Below, in pieces: positions 1-6,087 of a DNA stretch of 7,904 nt. A program made the translations under genes and the position numbers. Each line of letters opens with the position of its first letter. Within the stretch, counting starts at the first letter, position 1. A model generated the notes under the pieces. It ran no database searches and was not told the origin of the DNA. It was given only the letters and a program-made list of their open reading frames with translations. Source of the stretch: Acidimicrobiaceae bacterium (GTDB lineage: Bacteria > Actinomycetota > Acidimicrobiia > Acidimicrobiales > RAAP-2). The stretch spans positions 1 to 7,904 of the forward strand of contig PLSY01000216.1 in NCBI GenBank assembly GCA_003164275.1, in the 5' to 3' direction.

Positions 1-430
1 TGTCGTTCGACGACTGGGACATGTTCACGTCATCGTTCGGGTGGACCGGGTCCTTTGACCCCATGACTCCCCCGGCCATCTCGATGGCCCGGTTGGAGAT
101 CACCTCGTTGGCGTTCATGTTCGACTGGGTCCCGCTCCCGGTCTGCCACACGCTCAACGGGAACTGGTCGTTCAGCTTGCCGTCGGAGACCTCACGGGCG
201 GCGGCGATGATGAGGGCCGACTTCTCCGGACTCATCTTGCCCAAGTCGGCGTTCACCTGGGCCGAGGCCTCCTTCAGGACGCCGATGGCGCGGATCATGG
301 CGACGGGCATCCGGTCATCACCGATGGGAAAATGGTGCAACGACCTCGCCGTCTGGGCTCCCCAGTAGTGGTCGGCCGGCACCTCGATCGCACCCATGCT
401 GTCGGTTTCCACGCGAGTCTCGTCGGTCAT
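1..430 (-). CDS. fumC: Class II fumarate hydratase, N-terminal 143 residues (3' end outside window)
   Basis: Fumarase C interconverts fumarate and L-malate in the cytosolic TCA cycle; it is an iron-independent homotetramer. The visible N-terminal part follows E. coli FumC closely: [17 protein letters not shown] near residues 11-27, then [12 protein letters not shown] (about 97-108) and [14 protein letters not shown] at the window edge. The last two segments are substrate and active-site regions of the aspartase/fumarase superfamily. The family is about 460 residues long, so roughly two thirds, including the GSSxMPxKxN signature, lies beyond position 1. The ATG at 430 is chosen because GAAAGGAA precedes it by 6 bases and it gives the same ten residues before SMGAI as E. 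coli FumC. An in-frame ATG at 472 would add 14 charged residues with no known counterpart. It lies downstream of the zur-like gene in the same direction but 130 bases away, so it probably has its own promoter. Confidence 0.95.
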   Translation of the reverse strand, partial: MTDETRVETDSMGAIEVPADHYWGAQTARSLHHFPIGDDRMPVAMIRAIGVLKEASAQVNADLGKMSPEKSALIIAAAREVSDGKLNDQFPLSVWQTGSGTQSNMNANEVISNRAIEMAGGVMGSKDPVHPNDDVNMSQSSND

Positions 431-436
431 GGTCGG

Positions 437-444
437 TTCCTTTC
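437..444 (-). promoter_or_regulatory. Ribosome binding site of fumC
   Basis: On the minus strand GAAAGGAA ends 6 bases before the ATG at 430. It decides the fumC start against the in-frame upstream ATG at 472. Confidence 0.7.
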
Positions 445-497
445 GGTCGATCTCTCGATCGGTGTCCCCCATCGATATCCCCCAGCGGCGCGCGGCG

Positions 498-526
498 AAT
501 CTAGCGTGAACCGGGGCGTCTGACTG
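498..526 (-). promoter_or_regulatory. Candidate fumC promoter
   Basis: The minus strand carries TAGATT (498-503), a fair -10 element of the TANNNT type. It lies 17 bases downstream of CAGTCA (521-526), which is only a weak -35. The predicted leader is about 60 bases. The gap between zur and fumC makes a separate promoter plausible, but the -35 match is poor and this is a by-eye call. Confidence 0.25.
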
Positions 527-543
527 CACGCGCTGGCGGCGGG

Positions 544-557
544 TCGCCCTCAGGCGA
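544..557 (-). terminator. Short hairpin after the metal-uptake operon, possible weak terminator
   Basis: TCGCC and GGCGA form a 5-base stem around a 4-base loop, starting 3 bases after the stop of the zur-like gene. No run of T follows on the minus strand, so it is not a convincing intrinsic terminator. It could stabilise the operon's 3' end or be chance in GC-rich DNA. Confidence 0.2.
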
Positions 558-560
558 GGA

Positions 561-1013
561 TCAGGTGCCGGGCTCCTGGCAGGCCGGGCACAAGCCGACC
601 AGATCGAACTGGTGGCCGGTGACCTCGTAGCCCTGCTCGTCGGCCACGATCCGGGCCGCCTCGGCCATGGCCCGCTCCAGGCGGGGGGAGGGCGCCACGT
701 CCTCCACCTTGCCGCACTGGCCGCAGGCCAGGTGGTGATGATGGCCGGCCAGCTCCTCGGCCAGCTCGAACCGCCCGTGGTCGTCGACGCCGGTCACCCT
801 TCTGACCACACCCGCCTCGATCAGCGCGGTCACGTTGCGGTAGGCGCTCGACTGCGGCAGCTCGACGTTCGAGGCCAGGATCTCGGGGATGGACAGCGGT
901 CTGCCGGCTGCTGCCAACGTTGCCACCAGGGCCTGGCGCAGCGGCGTGTAGCGCTGCTCCAGGCCGGCCAGGCGCAGGGCCACCTGCTCGTCTACCGAGG
1001 GAGCGACACTCAT
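561..1013 (-). CDS. zur: Fur-family metalloregulator, probably the Zur-type repressor of the uptake operon
   Basis: A Fur-superfamily DNA-binding repressor of 150 residues, typical family length. The winged helix covers about residues 18-85, with the recognition-helix signature [16 protein letters not shown] (55-70). The hinge and dimerisation half carries the metal-binding run [17 protein letters not shown] (90-106) and a C-terminal CPAC (142-145). The two Cys pairs (97/100 and 142/145) form the structural zinc site usual in the family. It is the last gene of the zinc/manganese-type transporter operon, which argues for Zur rather than iron-sensing Fur; a manganese sensor cannot be excluded. 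The start is uncertain. ATG at 1013 fits homologue length but has no clear Shine-Dalgarno sequence. An in-frame ATG at 1088 has GGAG 6 bases upstream and would overlap the permease stop, adding 25 basic residues. Since it lies within the operon, it is probably autoregulated through the operator near 4826. Confidence 0.9.
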   Translation of the reverse strand: MSVAPSVDEQVALRLAGLEQRYTPLRQALVATLAAAGRPLSIPEILASNVELPQSSAYRNVTALIEAGVVRRVTGVDDHGRFELAEELAGHHHHLACGQCGKVEDVAPSPRLERAMAEAARIVADEQGYEVTGHQFDLVGLCPACQEPGT

Positions 1014-1077
1014 CACGGCCAGGATACGGCCTTGGCCGACCGGGGTGGGACGAGGGCCCCGAGCGCTCCTGGCCGCC

Positions 1078-2007
1078 TTAACTGGCATCGACTGCTCCGG
1101 CGACCGGGGACCTCTCCGGGCGAGACCGATGGGCCCGCTGGAAGTCCCGTCCGGCCGTGGCCACAAAAGAGCCCAGGTACACGGCAGTGGCCACGGCCAG
1201 GATGCCGAAACTCGGGGGCATCCTCGGGGCCAGGTACGCCGCCGTCAATCCGACCCACATCGAGGCGACGGCGATGCCGGCCGACAGCCACAGGGCGCTG
1301 AACGGCCGGAAGCACAGACGCTGGGCGGCCCCGGCCGGGGCCGCCAGCAGGCCGAGGAGCAACAAGGCACCCACAGCTTGGGTCGCCACCCCGGCCGTGA
1401 CCCCCAACAAGATGAAGAAGGCATAGCCGAGGGCCCGGGTGGGCACCCCCCGCGCCCCGGCCACGTCCTCGTCCAGACTGGCAAAGAGCAACGGTCGCCC
1501 GACGAAGATGAAGACCACAACGATGCCGAGGGCGATGAGCGAGTCGGTGACGGCCTGGGCCGGCGTGAGCCCGAGGATGGAGCCGAACAGCACGTTCACC
1601 CCGGCGTTGCCGCCAACGTCGCCGGTCCCGCTCTGAGAAGTGGTGAAGATGGACAAGAACAGGGCCCCGAGGCCGAGGATCCAGGCGAACACGCTGCCGA
1701 CCACCGTGTCGTCGGCGTTGGCCCGGCGGCCGAGCACGGCCATCAAGAGGGCAAAGACCACGCACGAGCCGTAGAGCCCGGCCCGCAGGTCGATGCCGAA
1801 GGCCAGGGCGGCGAGGGCCCCGGTGAAGGCCACGTGGGACAGGGCGTCCCCGGTGAAGACCTGGCCCCGGAGCACGACCACGTAGCCGATGAGCCCGGCG
1901 GCCAGGGCGATACAGGTGCCGGCCAGGAAGGCCGAGCGCAGGAACGGCTGTCCGAGCATGTGGGAGAGACCTACCCAAGGGTTGAGGCCGGCGAACAGGA
2001 GGGTCAC
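1078..2007 (-). CDS. znuB: Zinc/manganese ABC transporter permease, ABC-3 family (second permease)
   Basis: An inner-membrane permease of the ABC-3 (ZnuB/TroC/MntB) family that forms the channel for the metal released by the binding protein. With the GTG start it has 309 residues and about eight hydrophobic segments by eye. The family signature GDALSHVAFTGA is present at about residues 53-64, following YVVVLRGQVF. Glycine- and alanine-rich membrane helices fill the rest, including GALLLLGLLAAPAGAAQRL. I chose the GTG at 2007 because its second and third bases form the stop of the upstream permease (a GTGA four-base overlap), a classic coupling arrangement. A longer frame from an ATG at 2067 would overlap the neighbour by 64 bases and add a polar, Arg-rich leader. 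ATG 1959 is a shorter alternative. The C-terminus (about 20 residues) is hydrophilic and basic. Partner permease and ATPase are directly upstream. Confidence 0.88.
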   Translation of the reverse strand: MTLLFAGLNPWVGLSHMLGQPFLRSAFLAGTCIALAAGLIGYVVVLRGQVFTGDALSHVAFTGALAALAFGIDLRAGLYGSCVVFALLMAVLGRRANADDTVVGSVFAWILGLGALFLSIFTTSQSGTGDVGGNAGVNVLFGSILGLTPAQAVTDSLIALGIVVVFIFVGRPLLFASLDEDVAGARGVPTRALGYAFFILLGVTAGVATQAVGALLLLGLLAAPAGAAQRLCFRPFSALWLSAGIAVASMWVGLTAAYLAPRMPPSFGILAVATAVYLGSFVATAGRDFQRAHRSRPERSPVAGAVDAS

Positions 2008-2936
2008 GAGCCCACGCCGATCGGCACCGGGGGCACGCCGGGGCGCCCCGATCGGGTGCCCAGCCATCCGGTGAGGGCCCGGCCGCCGGCCGCTGCCGCG
2101 TAGACGGCGAATCCGAATGTGGAGACATAGAAGCCGACGGGATAGGTGGAGTAGTAGGCGACGGTCAATGACAACCAGGTGACGGCTACGGCCACCACGA
2201 TGGTGATGAGGAAGCTGACCGCCGGCCGTGCGCTGATCTGCTGGGCGGCCGCCGCCGGCATGACCAGGAGGGCGAACACCAATAAGGCGCCGGTGATCTG
2301 GCTGACCTCGGCCGCCGTCAGGCCCAACAACACCAAAAAGGCCACTGACAGAGCTCGGACCGGGACCTGTCGGGCTGCGGCCACGTCGGCGTCGACGGTG
2401 GCGAACAGCAACGGGCGGGCCATGGCCGCCAGCACGGCGAGGACGACGACGGCCACCACCAAAAGGGTCGTCACCTGATGGTCGGAGATGCCGAGGAAGG
2501 TGCCGAACAGCAGGCCGGTCAGGCTGTCCAAGAAACCTCCGTAGAGGCTCACGAAGAGCACGCCCGAGGCCAGGGCGAAGGCCTGCACGGTGCCGATGAC
2601 CGCCGACTCCTGGCTACGGGGCCGACCCGACGAGGACCGTGGGACGAGAGCAATGACCAACGCCGCCACGGTGCTGCCGGCGAAGTAGCCGAGAGTGGCG
2701 CTGAGCCCGAGCCAGATGGCCGCGGCCGCCCCCGGGAATGAGACAACGGCCAAGGTGTGGCCGGCGAAGCTCTGGCGCCGGAGGACCATGAACCAGCCGA
2801 CCGCTCCGGCGATCACGGCCACGATGGTCCCGGCCTCGAAGGCGTTGACCATGAAGTGCAGCCTGAACAGCTGGCCGAGGTCGGCGGCGGCCGGCTGGAC
2901 CAAGCCTGCCTGCGACAAGGTCGGCGGGAGGGCCAT
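2004..2936 (-). CDS. Zinc/manganese ABC transporter permease, ABC-3 family (first permease, divergent signature)
   Basis: A second ABC-3 family membrane protein of 310 residues. It is clearly related to its neighbour in topology and in segments such as WFMVLRRQSFAG (48-59), RPLLFATVDADVAAARQVP and ITGALLVFALLVMPAAAAQQ. Where the neighbour has GDALSH it reads GHTLAV (59-64): His replaces Asp and the Ser-His pair is missing. Two-permease systems such as MntC/MntD, TroC/TroD and SitC/SitD are known, so these two probably form a heterodimer, though a homodimer of either is possible. The N-terminal 28 residues are non-membrane. The ATG shares one base with the TGA stop of the ATPase gene (TGATG), implying coupled translation. 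The tail after about residue 290 is rich in Gly, Pro and Arg. Confidence 0.88.
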   Translation of the reverse strand: MALPPTLSQAGLVQPAAADLGQLFRLHFMVNAFEAGTIVAVIAGAVGWFMVLRRQSFAGHTLAVVSFPGAAAAIWLGLSATLGYFAGSTVAALVIALVPRSSSGRPRSQESAVIGTVQAFALASGVLFVSLYGGFLDSLTGLLFGTFLGISDHQVTTLLVVAVVVLAVLAAMARPLLFATVDADVAAARQVPVRALSVAFLVLLGLTAAEVSQITGALLVFALLVMPAAAAQQISARPAVSFLITIVVAVAVTWLSLTVAYYSTYPVGFYVSTFGFAVYAAAAGGRALTGWLGTRSGRPGVPPVPIGVGS

Positions 2937-3823
2937 CAGTGGGTGTGTCCGGTGTGCCGGTCGCCATGATGGGCCGGTGCCTCGGGTTGGCCGACGACGA
3001 CCATGCGCCCGTCCGACGTGTGCAGTACCTCGATGGGCGTCTCGTAGAGGGCGCTCAGGGTCGCCGAGGTGATCACCTCGTTCGGGGGTCCGCTCACGGC
3101 TCCGCCCCGGGCCACATAGACCACCCCGTCGAGCGAGCTGATCAGGGGATTGACGTCGTGGGCCACGATGAGGACGGCGATACCGTACTCATCGCTGATC
3201 TCGGAGATGAGTGCCACCACCGACGCCTGGTTGGGGAGGTCCAGGCTGTCGAGAGGCTCGTCCAACAGCAGCATCCGGGGCTGGCGGACCAGGGCCTGGG
3301 CAATGAGGAGGCGCTGCTGCTCGCCCCCGCTCATCTGGCCGATCGGTCGGCGGGCATAGTCGCCAGCCCCGACCAGCTCGATCACCTCGTCCACCCGCTG
3401 CCGCTCCCGCCGACGCCTGGCCGACAGCGACGAGCCGCCGGGGAGCGGGAGGCCCCAGCGGTGGCCATCACTGCCGAGCCGGACGATGTCGATCCCGCGC
3501 ACCCGCAGGTTGGAATCGAAGCTGCGGCGCTGGGGCAGATAGCCGATCTCCCGCCCCATCTCGCCCGGCGGGCGGCCGAGGACGGTGACCGTCCCCTCCT
3601 CCAGAGGCAGAATGCCGAGCACCGCTTTGATCAGGGTCGACTTCCCGACGCCGTTCGGACCGAGGATGGCCACGAACTCACCCTCGGCCACTTGGAGACT
3701 GACGTTCGACCAGATGGTCCGTCCCCCGAGTCGGATGGCCGCATGCTCGAACCGCACGGCCGGGACCGGCTCACCGGTGACGGGCGCAGGCTGTTGTCCG
3801 AGCCTTGAGCCGTCGCTAGCCAT
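2936..3823 (-). CDS. znuC: Zinc/manganese ABC transporter ATP-binding protein with His-rich C-terminal tail
   Basis: The cytosolic ATPase that drives metal uptake. All nucleotide-binding elements are present: Walker A GPNGVGKST (55-63), Q-loop Gln98 in YLPQRR, signature MSGGEQQR (164-171), Walker B MLLLDEP (184-190), D-loop SLDL (193-196) and switch His222 in AHD. At 295 residues it is somewhat longer than a typical 230-260 residue family member. Extra length comes from about 20 residues before the core, an Arg-rich insertion near 131-143 (SSLSARRRRERQR), and a tail ending HHGDRHTGHTH, where five of the last eleven residues are His. A similar His tail is known on some zinc-transport ATPases and may sense or buffer metal, but that is inference here. 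The ATG overlaps the stop of the znuA-like gene by 8 bases, so translation is probably coupled; no good Shine-Dalgarno sequence is seen. Confidence 0.93.
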   Translation of the reverse strand: MASDGSRLGQQPAPVTGEPVPAVRFEHAAIRLGGRTIWSNVSLQVAEGEFVAILGPNGVGKSTLIKAVLGILPLEEGTVTVLGRPPGEMGREIGYLPQRRSFDSNLRVRGIDIVRLGSDGHRWGLPLPGGSSLSARRRRERQRVDEVIELVGAGDYARRPIGQMSGGEQQRLLIAQALVRQPRMLLLDEPLDSLDLPNQASVVALISEISDEYGIAVLIVAHDVNPLISSLDGVVYVARGGAVSGPPNEVITSATLSALYETPIEVLHTSDGRMVVVGQPEAPAHHGDRHTGHTH

Positions 3824-4802
3824 GGGCCTTGGCCAGTGCCGCCTCGATGCCCAAGAGCTGCCTCGTCTGCCAGGCCTCGTAGGTGGCCTTGGCCGGCTGG
3901 AGGGTCTCGGTGATGGTGGCGACAGGGATGTGCTCGGCCTTCACCTCGTTCAGCTGGGCCTGGACATCGGGGGTCACATTCTGGGTGTTGTACACGTAGA
4001 TCTTGATCATGTGGTGCTTGATCTGGTTGTCGATGGTCTCCTTGTCCCCCAACGACACGTCATTCCCCTCGCTGATGGCCTTCAAGAAGGCCGGAGGGGT
4101 GATCAAGTCGAGCCCGAGAGCCGGGGCCAGCATGGCAAAGATCGACTCCGATGCCCCGACCGGCGTGCCGGAGTAGCTCGTCTTGATGGCAGCGATGGCC
4201 GCGTCATACGGAGCGAGTGCGACGTTCTCGAACTGGGCGGCCTGCTGTTTGAAGTAGGGCCGGTCAGCTGGGTCGAGGGTGCTGAAGTCATCGACCAGCC
4301 TCGCCACCACCTCTCGTACGTCACCCGGGTCGTACCAGCGGTGCGGGTTGCCCCCATCGGGGACTCCGAGCAGGGACCCGATGTCGACCACGGTCTGGTC
4401 GCCCTGGTCGGCGGCGAGCAGTTTGGGCACCCAGGGGTCATAGCCAATCCCGTTCTCGATCACCATCTGCGCCTCGGCCAGTGTCCTGGCATCGCCTGCG
4501 GTGGGCTCGTAGGCATGCGGATCGGTATTCGGATTGGTAATGATACTCACCACATGGGCATGCTTGCCGCCGATCTGACTGGCGATGCTCCCCCAGAAAT
4601 TCTCCGCTGCCGCCACTTGGACGACACGGCCCCCTCCCGTTGATGCCGACCCTGACAGCCCGGATGCCCCGCATGCGCTGAGCATCACCAGGCATCCGAC
4701 CAGGATCCCGCCCGTCCGTGGCCCACGCCGGCATCGGCCGGGCGTGGCCCGGGTGGACAGCCCTGTGCCGGGCCGGCGGGACGTGTTTCTGGACGTTGGC
4801 AT
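3816..4802 (-). CDS. znuA: Zinc/manganese ABC transporter substrate-binding lipoprotein (TroA/ZnuA family)
   Basis: The extracytoplasmic receptor that captures the metal and delivers it to the permeases. Residues 1-31 form a long Arg-rich n-region, followed by the hydrophobic stretch ILVGCLVM and lipobox LSAC with Cys44, so the mature protein should be lipid-anchored. The cluster-9 binding-protein fold is supported by TDPHAYEP (His96), NPHRWYDP (His154) and GASESIF (Glu219). By my hand alignment the fourth ligand is Glu299 in ITETLQ, where PsaA has Asp280. Glu at the third position is typical of manganese or iron receptors (PsaA, MntC); classical ZnuA has His there. The His-rich loop of many ZnuA proteins is absent. 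Thus zinc is inferred from the Fur-type partner and the operator rather than the site itself. The ATG at 4802 is favoured because the promoter-like elements just upstream predict a nearly leaderless transcript. It is first in a five-gene unit. Confidence 0.92.
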   Translation of the reverse strand: MPTSRNTSRRPGTGLSTRATPGRCRRGPRTGGILVGCLVMLSACGASGLSGSASTGGGRVVQVAAAENFWGSIASQIGGKHAHVVSIITNPNTDPHAYEPTAGDARTLAEAQMVIENGIGYDPWVPKLLAADQGDQTVVDIGSLLGVPDGGNPHRWYDPGDVREVVARLVDDFSTLDPADRPYFKQQAAQFENVALAPYDAAIAAIKTSYSGTPVGASESIFAMLAPALGLDLITPPAFLKAISEGNDVSLGDKETIDNQIKHHMIKIYVYNTQNVTPDVQAQLNEVKAEHIPVATITETLQPAKATYEAWQTRQLLGIEAALAKAHG

Positions 4803-4810
4803 GCACCGTA

Positions 4811-4839
4811 ACCATAATCGAGAATGATTCTTATTACAA
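4811..4839 (-). promoter_or_regulatory. Promoter of the metal-uptake operon with embedded Zur-like operator
   Basis: Reading the minus strand, TTGTAA (4834-4839) and TATGGT (4811-4816) are separated by exactly 17 bases and make a fair -35/-10 pair. Transcription would begin within about two bases of the znuA ATG, giving a leaderless or almost leaderless message. The spacer contains TAAGAATCATTCTCG (4819-4833), whose core AGAAT-C-ATTCT is a perfect 5-1-5 inverted repeat. It matches the actinobacterial Zur consensus TGAAAATCATTTTCA, as I recall it, at 11 of 15 positions. The stretch is AT-rich against GC-rich surroundings. A repressor bound there would block RNA polymerase directly. Operator and promoter are inferred by eye. 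Confidence 0.6.
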
Positions 4840-5013
4840 CAAGTGACTTCGGCCGCGAGCAGTCAGGCCGCACCAGTCAGCGCCGACGATGTCCCGCCCC
4901 GTTGGTGCTGTGTCGCCGTGGTGTGGTTGGGCCCAGGGGCGACGGACCCGAACGAGCTGCCCCATGCTCCAGCCGGCAGGTGCCCCGATGGCCATGAGGC
5001 CGCCCCGGGCCGG
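4840..5013. other. Intergenic spacer between nfo stop and znuA promoter, nothing recognised
   Basis: About 174 bases separate the end of nfo from the promoter of the metal operon. I see no convincing gene, no U-tract terminator and no strong repeat. Short GC-rich self-complementary stretches such as GGCC-ATGA-GGCC near 4990-5001 are of the size expected by chance. Confidence 0.5.
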
Positions 5014-5886
5014 TCAGGCTCGGAGCGAGACGCCCGTCTGCCAGACCCGCCGGGCCGTCTCCACGTCCTCGGCCCGTGGGCCGTCACCGACGCCTGGGAC
5101 CTCGAGGATGGCCGGGAGGCCCTGGAGGGCCGGGTGCCCGAGTAGGGCGGCCAGGCCGTCCTCGCCTATGGCTCCGTCACCGATGTTCTCGTGCCGGTCC
5201 TTGTTGGCCCCGAAGGCGACCTTCGAATCGTTCAGGTGCAGACAGCGGAGGCGGTCGAGCCCCACGGTCCCCTCCACCAGATCGACCAGCTCGTCTGCCT
5301 CTTCGGGGGTGTTGAATGCCACCCCGGAGGCCCACAGGTGTTGGGTGTCAAGGCACACCCCGAGCCGTTCGTCGCCTCCGGCGGCGTCGATCACTTGGGC
5401 CAACTCCTCGAATGAGCGGCCCACGGTATCGCCGGCCCCGGCGGCGTTCTCCAACAGGATCGGGCAGCCCTCGGCATCGGCGTCGACCTCGTCCAGTGCA
5501 TCGACCAGCGCTTCGACGATGCCCGGAAGGGCGGTGTCGAATCCCTTGCCCCGATGGCTTCCGATGTGGAGGACGAGACCGTCCGAGCCGATGCCATCGG
5601 CGGTGGCGAGGTTGGCGACCAGACAGGTGCGGGACTTGACCGCCAGCTCGGGGTCGGGAGTGGCCAAATTGATCAGGTACGTGGCATGGCAGAAGGTCGA
5701 GGTCACCCTCGGGTGTTCGGCCTGGGCTTGGCGATAGCCGGCCAGCACCTCGGGGCCGTACTGGGCGGGCTTCCACATCCGGGGGCTCTGGGTGAAGACC
5801 TGGACGACCTCGGCCCCGATGTCGTCACCGTGCTGGAGGGCGGGAACCAGGCCCTTCCCCGCTCTGACGTGAGCTCCGATGCGCAT
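5014..5886 (-). CDS. nfo: Deoxyribonuclease IV (AP endonuclease, Nfo family)
   Basis: Endonuclease IV cuts the DNA backbone 5' to abasic sites and removes 3' blocking groups in base excision repair, using three zinc ions in a TIM barrel. All nine metal ligands of the E. coli enzyme can be matched: His67 (FCHATYL), His107 (LVLHIGSH), Glu146 (LLENAAG), Asp180 and His183 (CLDTQHLWASG), His217 (LHLNDSK), Asp230 and His232 (KDRHENIG), and Glu262 (ILEVPG, where many homologues read ILETP). At 290 residues it is close to family length. The start MRIGAHVRAGKG at 5886 is the normal family N-terminus; the frame stays open upstream to an ATG at 6021, but those 45 residues are low-complexity and unlike the family. 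It is a single-gene unit, with 211 bases to the znuA start downstream and a divergent gene upstream. Being a zinc enzyme beside a zinc operon is probably coincidental. Confidence 0.95.
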   Translation of the reverse strand: MRIGAHVRAGKGLVPALQHGDDIGAEVVQVFTQSPRMWKPAQYGPEVLAGYRQAQAEHPRVTSTFCHATYLINLATPDPELAVKSRTCLVANLATADGIGSDGLVLHIGSHRGKGFDTALPGIVEALVDALDEVDADAEGCPILLENAAGAGDTVGRSFEELAQVIDAAGGDERLGVCLDTQHLWASGVAFNTPEEADELVDLVEGTVGLDRLRCLHLNDSKVAFGANKDRHENIGDGAIGEDGLAALLGHPALQGLPAILEVPGVGDGPRAEDVETARRVWQTGVSLRA

Positions 5887-5892
5887 CGCCGC

Positions 5893-5901
5893 ACCGTACC
5901 A
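5893..5901 (-). promoter_or_regulatory. Possible extended -10 element for a leaderless nfo transcript
   Basis: TGGTACGGT on the minus strand fits an extended -10 (TGN followed by TANNNT). Its last base is 6 bases before the nfo ATG, so initiation would fall on the start codon. No Shine-Dalgarno sequence precedes nfo, which agrees with a leaderless message. No -35 is recognisable. Confidence 0.25.
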
Positions 5902-5914
5902 TCGCCCTCCGCCC

Positions 5915-6002
5915 GCCCGATCGGGCCCGAGGTCGCCCCCTGCGACCGGCGTGGCCATGGCCATTCGGGCCGCGGCTGTGCGCCGTCGCACGGGAGCGCT
6001 CC
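5915..6002. repeat. Three short perfect palindromes in the nfo / F420-protein divergent intergenic region
   Basis: GCCCGATCGGGC (5915-5926), TGGCCATGGCCA (5952-5963) and GGAGCGCTCC (5993-6002) are each perfect palindromes with no spacer. Their centres are 37 and 40 bases apart. They lie in the 201-base region between two divergent genes and could be regulator sites or chance in GC-rich DNA; their sequences differ, so they are not copies of one operator. Confidence 0.4.
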
Positions 6003-6072
6003 AGGTAGGGTTTCCAGCCACGGAGGAACGAGCGGCACGTCCTCTCTACCCCTGCACCAACCACGTCGAACC

Positions 6073-6079
6073 GGAGGAA
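6073..6079 (+). promoter_or_regulatory. Ribosome binding site of the PPOX/F420-type gene
   Basis: GGAGGAA lies 8 bases before the ATG at 6088 and is the strongest Shine-Dalgarno sequence in the window. It fixes the start against the long open frame that continues upstream. The same CGGAGGAAC string also occurs at 6021-6029, but no start codon follows it at a usable distance. Confidence 0.85.
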
Positions 6080-6087
6080 CAGTACCC

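Noticed and set aside
470..472. In-frame ATG upstream of fumC giving a 14-residue extension
   Set aside because: The start at 430 has the better Shine-Dalgarno spacing and matches the length of the fumarase N-terminus before SMGAI.
1045..2103. Long open frame on the plus strand opposite the permease genes
   Set aside because: It is antisense to well-conserved ABC-3 permeases; its translation is low-complexity (Gly, Glu, Arg-rich) and matches no fold. It is a GC-rich codon shadow.
3585..4643. Plus-strand open frame of about 350 codons opposite the ATPase and binding-protein genes
   Set aside because: Both minus-strand genes have clear catalytic or ligand motifs in their frames, and the plus-strand translation has no recognisable domain or ribosome binding site.
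4803..4810. Shared TACGGTGC just upstream of both the znuA and nfo start codons (also 5891-5898)
   Set aside because: The distance to the ATG differs (0 versus 4 bases), so it cannot play the same promoter role in both; an 8-base match is compatible with chance.
5554..6087. Possible N-terminal extension of the plus-strand PPOX-type gene
   Set aside because: The frame stays open upstream but runs antisense through nfo. The strong GGAGGAA and the family N-terminus place the start at 6088.
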